This document shows, piece after piece, positions 1 to 8,613 of a stretch of DNA of 57,973 nucleotides. Numbering within the stretch: the first letter of the stretch is position 1; each line of letters starts with the position of its first letter. The DNA is taken from positions 1 through 57,973 of the forward strand of contig JAFEBU010000029.1 of the NCBI GenBank assembly GCA_018242505.1. The letters run 5' to 3'. This stretch comes from Pseudomonadota bacterium (GTDB lineage Bacteria > Pseudomonadota > Alphaproteobacteria > Reyranellales > Reyranellaceae). The position numbers and the translations under genes are program-made. The notes below the pieces were generated by a model that saw only the letters and a program-made list of their open reading frames with translations, was not told where the DNA came from and did not search any database.

Positions 1-933
1 GCCCGACGGCAGCGGCGAGTGCTGGATGTCCTTGTAGAGCGGCGTGCCCTTTTCGGTCTGGTATTGGTCGGGTTTGCGCATGGCCTCGATGTAGATCGAC
101 GCGCCGTTCAGCGTTGCCGAGACAGTTTGCGACAGGAAGGCTCTGTTGTTGTTGGTGTCGTCCCACGCGAGACCGCCCTCGTCGCAGCAGTCCTTCCAGA
201 AGCCGGTCATGAACTTGACCGATTCGATCGTCTCCTTGGAATTGATCGCGACAGTCTTGCCGTCGGCCTCGACCTCCTTGCCGCCCCACGACCACAGGAA
301 GGGATAGGTAAAGGTCGGAGCGTCGCCGAAGGTATGGCCGAGCGTCTGGCCGATCGGCCGACCCTTGGCTTTCAGCTTCTTGCCCGCGGTGTGATATTCC
401 TCCCAGGTCTTGGGGAAAGATGTTGCGCCTGCTTCGTCGAACCACGATTTGCGGTAGGCGATCATGGCGCCAATGACGGCCCATGGCATGCTCATGAACA
501 TCTTGCCGTCGCTGCAGATCGAGCGGCAGTACTTGAACAGTCCGCCTTCGCGCTTACTGAGATCCTCGGCAAGATCGCTGAGATCGACGACACTGTTGGC
601 GTAGATATAGGTATAGTTGTTGAATGCCTGGATCAGGTCGGGGCCGGTGCCCGATTGGATCGCCGCGGTCGTGCGCGGTTGCAGGTCGTTGCCGTTCACC
701 GTCTCGAGGTTGATCTTCATGCCGAGTTCCTTCTCGGCCTGAGGGACCAGCTCCTTGCGCAAGAGCGTGTCCGACGCCGGGACGAAATCGACCCATCGCA
801 ACCAATGCACGGTTTTCTGCTGGGCGTAGGCGGGCGTGCGGCCCGAGGCGAGGATTCCGGCCATGCCAGTGGACGCAACCGCGGCCGCGCTGCCGGCGAG
901 CTTGATGACGCTCCGACGCTTCGTCTGAACCAT
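1..933 (-). CDS. ABC transporter extracellular solute-binding protein, family 1 (partial, C-terminus outside window)
   Basis: This is the first 311 residues of a periplasmic binding protein of the kind that feeds sugar-type ABC importers; the C-terminus runs off the left edge. The ATG at 933-931 is preceded by a GGGAGG ribosome site about 7 nt upstream. The leader carries a twin-arginine motif (KRRSVIK, Arg6-Arg7), a short hydrophobic stretch and a likely cleavage after AYA at residue 37, so Tat export is expected. The mature part has family-1 hallmarks such as GTGPDLIQA, a NSVVDLSDL segment, and a region near residues 230-270 (KTVAINSKET, then WDDTNNNRAFL) that also occurs in the carbohydrate binding protein at 23060-24388. 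That similarity suggests a related ligand class. Permease and ATPase partners are not in the window and may lie to the left. Ligand unknown. Confidence 0.88.
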   Translation of the reverse strand, partial: MVQTKRRSVIKLAGSAAAVASTGMAGILASGRTPAYAQQKTVHWLRWVDFVPASDTLLRKELVPQAEKELGMKINLETVNGNDLQPRTTAAIQSGTGPDLIQAFNNYTYIYANSVVDLSDLAEDLSKREGGLFKYCRSICSDGKMFMSMPWAVIGAMIAYRKSWFDEAGATSFPKTWEEYHTAGKKLKAKGRPIGQTLGHTFGDAPTFTYPFLWSWGGKEVEADGKTVAINSKETIESVKFMTGFWKDCCDEGGLAWDDTNNNRAFLSQTVSATLNGASIYIEAMRKPDQYQTEKGTPLYKDIQHSPLPSG

Positions 934-1057
934 ATTTCTTCCTCCCAGAAGGCGACCGCCTCTTTGGGCGGCATTTGTTAGCGTTATCGTACGCAGCCGG
1001 GAGGAGTTGGCGCAAGCCGTATTGCGGAATTTTTCCTGGCGAGTCGAAGCGGGGGTT

Positions 1058-2293
1058 TCACGTTCCGTTGTGTGGCGCCTGCACGAGGGCCGGGTCGAGC
1101 GTGAAGAGATCCTGTGCGCGGCCGACGCCGCGCAGGGCGAAGCGGCCAACCGATACCAGCTTTTTGCGTTTTTCGGCCGGCAGCGCCTCGGCGAAGGCGG
1201 AGGAGATCAGCAGCGGACGATCGACCGAACGGCACATCGAGGCGATGCGGCTGGTTTCGTTCACGGCCGGGCCCACGACCGTGAAGTCAAGCCGGTGGAC
1301 GCTGCCGATATTGCCGTAAAACACTTCGCCGACATGCAGACCGAGATAGACCGTGGTGATCGGCTGGGCTTCCATCGCCCGACGCGCGTTCAGCGCCTGG
1401 ACATTGCGGCGCATCGCCGCCTCGGCCCGGAGCGCGTTGGCGGAAGCCAGCGCCGGATCGTCGGCGCGGAAGATCGCGAGCGTGCCATCACCGATCAGTT
1501 TCAGCACTTCGCCGCCGGCTTCGTGGATGGCGGTAATCACCGCGTCGGCATAGTCGTTCAATAGCGGGATGATCTCGTCGGGAGCGGCGGTGTCGGTGAT
1601 GGCGGTGAAGCCGCGCAGATCGGAGAACCACAACACGGCGTCGATGCGGTCGGCGACGCCACGCTGGATACGGCCCTTGATGACGCGCCTGCCCGCATCG
1701 CGGCCGAGATAGACTTCGACCAGGGTGTCGGCAACCCTGGCGAGGGCCGCGCTCTTGATGGCGAGCCCCAGCGCCGGCACGAGGCGGCGGAGTGCCGCGA
1801 TGCCCTTGTCGCCGAAACCCTCGGGGCTACGTGTCGACCAGCCGGAATAGACGCAGTCCATCTCGCCGATGACGGCATCGCTTGCAAACCTATAAACGAA
1901 GACGATGTAATCGGTGTGGCCGAGCTCTTTCATCTCGTTGATGACCGGGAAGTCCGCCGGCTCTCCCAGCCACATGCGCCGACGCAGCTCTTCGCCTCCG
2001 GTTTGCAGCAAATGATAGAAGGGGCTGCGGTGCCAGGCGTCCGCCGCTTGACCCTCGGTCGTGCGGCCGTATGGCGTGGCCGCCTTCTCCTCGACATCGT
2101 CGTCGCGCCAGCGAAACACGGTTCCTTCGTGCACAGGATGCAATGTGTCGATGACCACAAGCGAGCGTCCGATCGGCAATCCAGCCGCGTTGCACTTCTC
2201 GCAGAACTCACGGAGCAGATCAGTCTCACCGGCGCCTTCGAGCCCACGGCGAAGCACCCAGTCTGCAATGCGGTCGATGTCGGAAGATTCCAC
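1058..2293 (-). CDS. Class III adenylate/guanylate cyclase domain protein
   Basis: A 411-residue soluble protein expected to make cAMP (or cGMP) from the nucleotide triphosphate. The C-terminal half is a class III cyclase domain: FSDLRGFT gives the first metal Asp (Asp225), LIGDG the second (Asp269), Lys265 is the purine-selecting lysine, Asp336 sits in LDFTVVG, and Asn345 and Arg349 in VNETSR are the transition-state residues. All catalytic positions look intact and the Lys/Asp pair favours ATP. Residues 1-190 form an N-terminal region I cannot assign; no membrane segment is evident. The start is GTG (2293-2291), only 5 nt after the stop of the ArsR-like gene, so the two are probably co-transcribed. 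This would couple second-messenger synthesis to the repressor's signal, an inference from spacing only. Confidence 0.9.
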   Translation of the reverse strand: MESSDIDRIADWVLRRGLEGAGETDLLREFCEKCNAAGLPIGRSLVVIDTLHPVHEGTVFRWRDDDVEEKAATPYGRTTEGQAADAWHRSPFYHLLQTGGEELRRRMWLGEPADFPVINEMKELGHTDYIVFVYRFASDAVIGEMDCVYSGWSTRSPEGFGDKGIAALRRLVPALGLAIKSAALARVADTLVEVYLGRDAGRRVIKGRIQRGVADRIDAVLWFSDLRGFTAITDTAAPDEIIPLLNDYADAVITAIHEAGGEVLKLIGDGTLAIFRADDPALASANALRAEAAMRRNVQALNARRAMEAQPITTVYLGLHVGEVFYGNIGSVHRLDFTVVGPAVNETSRIASMCRSVDRPLLISSAFAEALPAEKRKKLVSVGRFALRGVGRAQDLFTLDPALVQAPHNGT

Positions 2294-2298
2294 GAGGC

Positions 2299-2613
2299 TT
2301 AACCGGTTTTGGTCTTGGCAAGCGCCCGGCTCTCCTTCTTGAGAGGCCGGGATACCGGGCAGACTTCCTGGACGAAGCCGTTCAGGGTATTGGCTAAATT
2401 ATCGCGCACCAGTCGATAGTGAACGAACTGTCCTCTCTTCTCGCTTTCGATCAGCCCTGCGCCTTCCAGAATCGCGAGGTGCTTGGAAATCGACGGCTTT
2501 GAGATGTCGAAGCGATCGGCGATTTCACCGGCAGTAAGATCGGCCGCTGATAAATAGGCGAGGATTTTGCGCCTTACAGTGGATGACAGCGCTTCGAAAA
2601 CCTTGTCGATCAT
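2299..2613 (-). CDS. ArsR/SdpR-like winged-helix transcriptional repressor
   Basis: A 104-residue DNA-binding protein. Residues about 5-75 form an ArsR-type winged helix: VFEALSSTVRRKILAYL, then the recognition-helix region DISKPSISKHLAILEGAGLI (about 36-56), then a wing ending in VHYRLV. The metal-binding ELCVC box of classical ArsR/SmtB sensors is absent, and the only Cys is near residue 85. This fits the non-metal SdpR-type branch better than a metalloregulator. It is divergent from the small membrane protein at 2721-3128, the same arrangement as the SdpR/SdpI autorepressor-immunity pairs of Bacillus, although that neighbour is not obviously SdpI. It probably represses both genes through the AT-rich palindrome in the intergenic region. 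It leads into the cyclase gene 5 nt downstream. Confidence 0.88.
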   Translation of the reverse strand: MIDKVFEALSSTVRRKILAYLSAADLTAGEIADRFDISKPSISKHLAILEGAGLIESEKRGQFVHYRLVRDNLANTLNGFVQEVCPVSRPLKKESRALAKTKTG

Positions 2614-2645
2614 GATCGGTCTGCCCTTACTTAGCTATTTGACGG

Positions 2646-2655
2646 ATTAGCTAAT
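2646..2655. promoter_or_regulatory. Palindromic ATTAGCTAAT, candidate operator of the ArsR-like repressor
   Basis: ATTAGCTAAT is its own reverse complement. It lies in the 107-nt divergent region between the repressor (start 2613) and the membrane protein (start near 2721). A partial copy, TTAGCTA, occurs at 2631-2637, 15 nt away, and the surrounding 2630-2695 is strikingly AT-rich compared with the rest of the window. ArsR-family dimers bind such short AT-rich palindromes over their own promoter. The role is inferred. Confidence 0.45.
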
Positions 2656-2720
2656 GATAAATATTTGGCTATTACGCTAATTAACTTTCTAATTGGCGAA
2701 ACTGTCAAGGGAGTCGAACG

Positions 2721-3128
2721 ATCTCGGCTCAAAACATCGCCGTCTATTATGCCTTGTACGTCGCTATAGGCCTCGGCATCACGGTCTGGGTGGGTCACAC
2801 TCTCGGTAGCAATGGCTTGATTTTCCTGATCGAAAATTTCGCAGGCAGAGAACCACTGGCGAGGAGCATCAACCACCTTCTTCTCGTCGGCTTTTACCTG
2901 ATCAATATCGGCTTCATGGCCTTGATGCTGCGTTACGGTGCCCGGCCAGCCGGGGCGGTCTCGGCAATCGAGTATCTCAGTACCAAGATCGGCCTGGTCG
3001 TCGTGCTGCTGGGCATCATGCATTTCATTAACATGTTCGTGCTGGTCCGCTTCCGGAGGTCTGGGCTGTTTCGCCTGATCGAGGTTCAGCCGGTGCAGGC
3101 CGGATCGCCGACCCCGTCCAGCGTCTGA
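2721..3128 (+). CDS. Small three-helix membrane protein, unusual start codon
   Basis: About 135 residues if it starts at 2721, with three hydrophobic helices near residues 7-27 (IAVYYALYVAIGLGITVWVG), about 55-75 (SINHLLLVGFYLINIGFMAL) and about 95-115 (IGLVVVLLGIMHFINMFVLV). Function unrecognised. No ATG or GTG exists in frame between the upstream stop (2682) and the first helix. The only standard candidate is TTG at 2754, which lacks a ribosome site and would cut into helix 1. A good AAGGGAG (2707-2713) lies 7 nt before an ATC at 2721 that would give (M)SAQNIAVYY. So either ATC initiation or a base change in an ATG is possible. It is divergent from the ArsR-like repressor, which likely controls it, and ends at a bidirectional terminator. 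Confidence 0.7.
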   Translation: MSAQNIAVYYALYVAIGLGITVWVGHTLGSNGLIFLIENFAGREPLARSINHLLLVGFYLINIGFMALMLRYGARPAGAVSAIEYLSTKIGLVVVLLGIMHFINMFVLVRFRRSGLFRLIEVQPVQAGSPTPSSV

Positions 3129-3158
3129 TCCGTCGGCAACGATAGGTCAGAGTGAGAA

Positions 3159-3181
3159 ACGCGCCGGCCTGACCGGCGCGT
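3159..3181. terminator. Bidirectional hairpin terminator between convergent units
   Basis: A perfect 9-bp stem (ACGCGCCGG / CCGGCGCGT) with a CCTGA loop lies between the stop of the membrane protein (3128) and the stop of the ABC ATPase (3185, other strand). Read leftwards it is followed by TTTCTCACT and read rightwards by TATTTCATT. These short T-rich tails suit intrinsic termination in both directions. Confidence 0.7.
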
Positions 3182-3184
3182 ATT

Positions 3185-4148
3185 TCATTGCGGGCGGTCG
3201 CGAAAGTGGCAGGCGGCGCGATGGCCCGGCGCGACCGCTTCCAGCGCGGGCAACTCACTGACGCAGCGTTCGGCCTTGATCGGGCAGCGCGGATGGAAAG
3301 GACAGCCCGGCGGCGGGTTCAGGGCGCTTGCAATCTCGCCCTTGGCCTTGGCCCGGACGGTTGCGGCAGGAGCGCGATGGAATGGATCGGGGATCGCGGC
3401 GATCAGGGCGCGCGTGTAGGGGTGGCGCGGGTTTTCGAAGATCTCCTGCCAGCCACCCTGCTCGACGATGCGGCCGAGATACATCACCGCCACGCGATCG
3501 CTCACATGCTCGACCACGCCGAGATCGTGGCTGATCATGATGTAGGCGAGTCCCATCTCGTCCTTGAGCTCGAGCAGGAGATTGATGATCTGGGCGCGGA
3601 TCGATACATCGAGCGCCGACACCGGTTCGTCGCAGATCACGAGTTTGGGCCTCAGGATCAGTGCGCGGGCGATGCCGATCCGCTGGCGCTGGCCGCCGGA
3701 GAACTCATGCGGATAGCGATCGGCATGCTCGGGCCTGAGTCCCACCTTGGCCAGCATGTCCATGACGCGCCCATCGACCTCCGCCTTGTCCCTCAGGCCC
3801 TGCAGGCGTAGCGGATCGGCGAGCGTGCGGCGCACGGTCTGGCGCGGATTGAGCGACGCATAGGGGTCCTGGAAGACCATCTGCACCGTGCGCGCCGTCT
3901 CGAGCCGGGCGCGTTGATTGAGATTGCGGCCGTCGAGCGCGATGCGTCCACGGGTCGGCGCGATCAGCCCCATGATGGCGAGCGCCAGGGTGGACTTGCC
4001 GCAACCCGATTCGCCCACCAGGCCGAGGCATTCACCGGGCTTCACGTCGAGCGTGATGCCTTCGACGGCCTTGAGCGTTTTGAGTCCGCCCGCGAACGTG
4101 CCGCCGACCGTGAAGTGCACGGCAAGGTCGTCAAGGGCGAGCAAGCTG

Positions 4149-4156
<8 letters not shown>
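3185..4156 (-). CDS. Peptide/nickel-type ABC transporter ATP-binding protein (DppF/OppF-like)
   Basis: A 323-residue cytoplasmic ATPase that energises the importer encoded upstream. Walker A is GESGCGKST (48-56), the Q-loop is in VFQDPYASLNP (about 95-105), the ABC signature is SGGQR (153-157), Walker B is LVICDEP (172-178) and the switch His follows in ISHDLGVVEHV. The C-terminus carries the oligopeptide-type extension GCPFHPRCP with paired cysteines, found in OppD/F and DppD/F. Length matches the family. The ATG (4156) overlaps the 3' end of the DppD-like gene by 8 nt, so the two ATPases are translationally linked. It is last in the operon and is followed by the hairpin at 3159-3181. Substrate cannot be read from the ATPase. 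Confidence 0.95.
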
Positions 4157-5122
<966 letters not shown>

Positions 5123-5126
<4 letters not shown>

Positions 5127-6004
5127 GTGCGGCGCGTCGTGGCCTGCGGATCGAAGATGTCCCGCAATCCGTCGCCCAGGAGGTTGAGGCCGAGCACGGT
5201 GAAGAAGATCGCAAGTCCCGGGAAGACCGAGAGCCAGGGCACCGTGGTGATCTGGTCGCGGGCCTCGGACAGCATGCTGCCCCAGCTGGGGAAGGGCGGC
5301 CGGATGCCGAGCCCGAGGAAGGAAAGCGCCGCTTCGGCAAGAATGGCGCTCCCCATGCCGAGCGTGGCGATCACGATCAGTGGTCCCAGCATGTTGGGCA
5401 GGAGCTGGGTGAACATGATGCGCAGATCGCCGTAGCCCAGGATGCGTGCGGCCTGGACATAACCCTGGCTCTTGAGCGACAGCACCTGCGCGCGCGCCAG
5501 CCGGCAGGAATAGGACCAGTTGGTGAGGCCAAGGGCGATCACGAGGCTCACCAGCCCGGGGCCGAGGATCGCCATGATGGCGAGCGCGAAGATCAGCGAA
5601 GGGATGGCAAGCATCAGATTGGTGAGGCCGCTCACCAAGTCGTCCCACAAGCCGCCCCAGTAGCCGGCGCTCAATCCCAGCGAAACGCCGATCAGGCTGT
5701 TCACGATCTGGCTCACTACGCCCACGGTGAGCGAGATCCGCGAGCCATAGACAATGCGCGAATAGATATCGCGGCCCTGGGCGTCTGTGCCGAACGGAAA
5801 TTCCAGGCTGGGCGGAAGCTCGGCGTTCATCAGGTTGGCGCTCATCACCGGGTCGGTGAGGGCGATCAGGGGGGCGGCGATCGCCACCACGAGCGCGAGG
5901 CCAACCAGCGCGCCGCCGATCCACAGGGACAGCCCGCCCTTGAGCCTGAATCTGCGCTTCACGGCAATGTCAGCCGTAGCGGATGCGGGGGTCGATTGAG
6001 ACAT
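5123..6004 (-). CDS. Peptide/nickel-type ABC transporter permease (DppC/OppC-like)
   Basis: A 293-residue inner-membrane permease. The N-terminal cytoplasmic stretch is followed by a first helix (LSLWIGGALVGLALVVAIAAPLIAL), then the family marker FPFGTDAQGRDIYSRIVYGSRISL near residues 70-93. The EAA coupling loop is near AARILGYGDLRIMFTQLLPN. The C-terminus FFTVLGLNLLGDGLRDIFDPQ is characteristic of DppC. The ATG at 6004 overlaps the end of the DppB-like gene by 35 nt, which is long. A later start would shorten the cytoplasmic tail but no better ribosome site is obvious. It forms a heterodimeric channel with the DppB-like protein. Confidence 0.93.
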
Positions 6005-6905
6005 AGGCGAGATCGATCAGCGTGTTGATGACGAGGAAGAAGGTCACGATCAGCAGGATGCAGCCCTGCACCGTCGGGATGTCGCGCTGGAATACCGAAT
6101 CGACCAGCAGCGAGCCGACGCCGGGCCAGGCGAAAAGCTTCTCGACCACGACGGCCGCGCCCATCAGCGAGCCGAACTGCAAGCCGATGGTGGTGATCAC
6201 CAGCACCAGCGCGTTGCGCAGCACGTGCCACTCCACGACGCGCGTCTCGGTCATCCCCTTGCTGCGCGCAGTGCGGACGAAGTCGGCGTTCAGCACGTCG
6301 AGCACGGCGGCGCGCGTGGTGCGCGCCAGAAGCGCCATCGGCCCCACGCCCAGCGCCACGGCGGGCAGGATCAGATGACGCAATCCACCATCGCCATAAC
6401 CGAAGCTCGGTAGCCATTTGAGCTGGAGCGCAAACAGATACATCAGCATCAGGCCGAGCCAGAACTGCGAGAGCGACAGGCCGGAGATTGCGCCCACCAT
6501 CGCGGCGGTATCGATTGTGCTGCCCGGTCGCAGCGCTGCGAGGAAGCCGAGCGGCACGCCGACGATGATGGCAAAGCACATGGCGGCGAAGACGAGCTTC
6601 AGTGACGGCCAGATGCGGGCGGCGATCAGCTTGGTCACCGGCTCGCGGGTGCGGAACGACGTGCCGAGATCGCCCACGGCGATACGGGTCACGTATTTGG
6701 CGAAGCGCGTTGTGACGGGATCATCCAGCCCCATCTCCTTGCGCATGCGCTCCATCACCGCCGGGTCGATGTTGCTGCGGCCATCTTCGTTCATGGCCGA
6801 CACGAAACTGCCGGGCAGGACACTGAACAGCAGGAACACCAGCGCCACGACGGCGGCGAGCGTTGGGATGATGTTGGCGACGCGCCGCGCGAGGACGGGG
6901 AGCAT
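5970..6905 (-). CDS. Peptide/nickel-type ABC transporter permease (DppB/OppB-like)
   Basis: A 311-residue inner-membrane permease with the DppB layout: an N-terminal helix (IIPTLAAVVALVFLLFSVLPG), a periplasmic loop containing GLDDPVTTRFAKYV and GDLGTSFRTREPV, then five further helices. The coupling helix is around RTARSKGMTETRVVEWHVLRNAL, and the C-terminus is ILLIVTFFLVINTLIDLAYVSIDPRIRYG, where INxLxDLxYxxxDPRxRxG is the DppB tail signature. It begins 20 nt after the binding-protein stop and overlaps the DppC-like gene. Sure of family; substrate undetermined. Confidence 0.94.
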   Translation of the reverse strand: MLPVLARRVANIIPTLAAVVALVFLLFSVLPGSFVSAMNEDGRSNIDPAVMERMRKEMGLDDPVTTRFAKYVTRIAVGDLGTSFRTREPVTKLIAARIWPSLKLVFAAMCFAIIVGVPLGFLAALRPGSTIDTAAMVGAISGLSLSQFWLGLMLMYLFALQLKWLPSFGYGDGGLRHLILPAVALGVGPMALLARTTRAAVLDVLNADFVRTARSKGMTETRVVEWHVLRNALVLVITTIGLQFGSLMGAAVVVEKLFAWPGVGSLLVDSVFQRDIPTVQGCILLIVTFFLVINTLIDLAYVSIDPRIRYG

Positions 6906-6925
6906 CGGCTACACCGGATGCTGAA

Positions 6926-8518
6926 TCACTTGGCGGGCGATGTCGCGTCGACCCAGATGTTCTCCGGATACTGATGGGTGATCTCGGTCGGGTTGGCCTG
7001 CAGGCCGTGGATCCACGGCTGATATGCCAGCACGGCCTTGTTGTAGTTGAAGAACCAGACCGGCGCTTCTTCATAGAGCAGGTTGTTGGCCTGGCGCAGG
7101 AGATCGTTGCGCTTGGCCATGTCCGCCTCCTCGCCCGCCGCATCGAGGAGCTTGTCGAACTCCGGATTGTTGAACGAGGTGTAGTTGCAGGCCGTCCGCG
7201 GCGTCTTGGAATAATAGCACCGCAGGGTCGCAAGCGAATCGGGCCCGGTGAGGTTCGATCCGATGAAGGCTTGGTGCTCGCCCTTCATCGCGATCTCGGT
7301 CAGCACAGTGACCTCCACCAGCTTGGGTTTCAGCTTGATGCCGACCTTGTCGAGATAGGGAATGATCGCCTCGACGATCGGCAGGCCCCAGCTCTCGTTC
7401 TGGCTGGTGCTGAGTTCGAATTCGAAGCCGTTGGGATAGCCTGCGTCGGCCAGGAGCTTCTTGGCCTTGGCCGGATCGAAAGGATAGGGCTTCATGGTCT
7501 TGTCGAACGCGGCGGAGGAAGGCGGGAGCCAACTGACCGCACGATAGGCCTTGTCCTTGACCAGCCGCTTGATGATCAGATCGGTGTCGATCGCATAGTT
7601 GATCGCCTGCCGGACTCGCTTGTCGGCAAAGGGCTTGTAGGTGGGATTGAACTGCATGGCGCGCGTGAACATCTCGGCCACTTCCAGGATGCCCTTCGAC
7701 AGTTGCGGATCGGCGCGATAGGCGACGTACTGCGCCGGCCCCAGGATCGAGGTGTCGATCTCCTTGTTGCGGAAGGCAACGTCACGCGCCGCCGCCTCGG
7801 CCATGATCAGCACTTCGAGCTTGTCGGCGTAAGGCATGCCGGGCTTGTAGAATTTGTCCCAGCGCTCGGCGACGACGCGTGAGCCCGGGATATGCTCTTT
7901 GAACTTGAAGGGGCCGAGGCCGACGGGATTGGCAGCGTAGTTGCCCTTCTCGACCTCCTCCTTCGGCAGGATCGCGGTCGTGCCAGCGAAGAAGTAGTAG
8001 CCTGGCTCGACCCGCTCGGTGAGGGTCATCTGGAGCGTGAAGTCGTCGATCTTCTTCAGGCCGGAAATTTCCTTGGCCTGGCCCTTCTCGACATCGACGG
8101 CGCCCTTGATGATGCGCACATAGCGTGCGCCGGGGAATCCCTTGGTTCCGTCCATGATGCGCGTGTAGGACCAGATGATGTCGTCGGCCGTCATCTTGCG
8201 GCCGTTATGGAAGTAGGCGTCGTCGCGCAGCTTGTAGGTATAGGTGAGGCCGTCTTCCGATACGCTCACCGATTTCGCAAGTTCGAGCACCGGCTTGTTG
8301 TTGGCGGTGTCCCAGTTGTAGAGCGAGCGTTGCAGGGCCTTGCCGACGATGTCGTCCTGGGCACGCGGCGTGGCGTGGGGATCGAGACTGCCGAAGCTTG
8401 CGGCGTAAGGCGCCGTCATGCGGATCGTGCCACCGCGGCGGGGCGTATCCTGCGCTTGGGCGGCTGCTATTCCCAACACTGCGAAAGCAACAGCAGCCAG
8501 CCAGACCAACTTGCGCAT
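6926..8518 (-). CDS. ABC transporter substrate-binding protein, family 5 (peptide/nickel/opine type)
   Basis: A 530-residue periplasmic receptor. I place the start at the ATG 8518-8516, giving MRKLVWLAAVAFAVLGIAAAQAQ, because AGGGGGAAG lies just upstream; the frame is open 60 nt further but without a leader. The Sec signal ends near residue 23 (AQA). Family-5 features follow: LDPHATPRAQDDIVGKALQRSLYNWD, then KLRDDAYFHNGRKMTADDIIWSYTRI (the conserved FHDGxxxTAxDV region), and RQAINYAIDTDLIIKRL in the second lobe. First gene of the importer operon (binding protein, B, C, D, F). Ligand unknown; this family includes peptide, nickel, glutathione and opine receptors. Confidence 0.93.
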   Translation of the reverse strand: MRKLVWLAAVAFAVLGIAAAQAQDTPRRGGTIRMTAPYAASFGSLDPHATPRAQDDIVGKALQRSLYNWDTANNKPVLELAKSVSVSEDGLTYTYKLRDDAYFHNGRKMTADDIIWSYTRIMDGTKGFPGARYVRIIKGAVDVEKGQAKEISGLKKIDDFTLQMTLTERVEPGYYFFAGTTAILPKEEVEKGNYAANPVGLGPFKFKEHIPGSRVVAERWDKFYKPGMPYADKLEVLIMAEAAARDVAFRNKEIDTSILGPAQYVAYRADPQLSKGILEVAEMFTRAMQFNPTYKPFADKRVRQAINYAIDTDLIIKRLVKDKAYRAVSWLPPSSAAFDKTMKPYPFDPAKAKKLLADAGYPNGFEFELSTSQNESWGLPIVEAIIPYLDKVGIKLKPKLVEVTVLTEIAMKGEHQAFIGSNLTGPDSLATLRCYYSKTPRTACNYTSFNNPEFDKLLDAAGEEADMAKRNDLLRQANNLLYEEAPVWFFNYNKAVLAYQPWIHGLQANPTEITHQYPENIWVDATSPAK

Positions 8519-8613
8519 ACTTCCCCCTCTTAACATCGCTTTGTTGACATGCATTCCAGCGCGTCGGCCGGTGATGTGCAAGAGAAATGCCAGACGCTTT
8601 TGGGGAGATCAGA

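Noticed and set aside
5127..5924. In-frame extension of the DppD-like ATPase upstream
   Set aside because: The extension overlaps the permease gene, is Arg/Pro-rich, and has no family similarity. The ATGA overlap and the conserved MTVPLLKIEEL fix the start at 5126.
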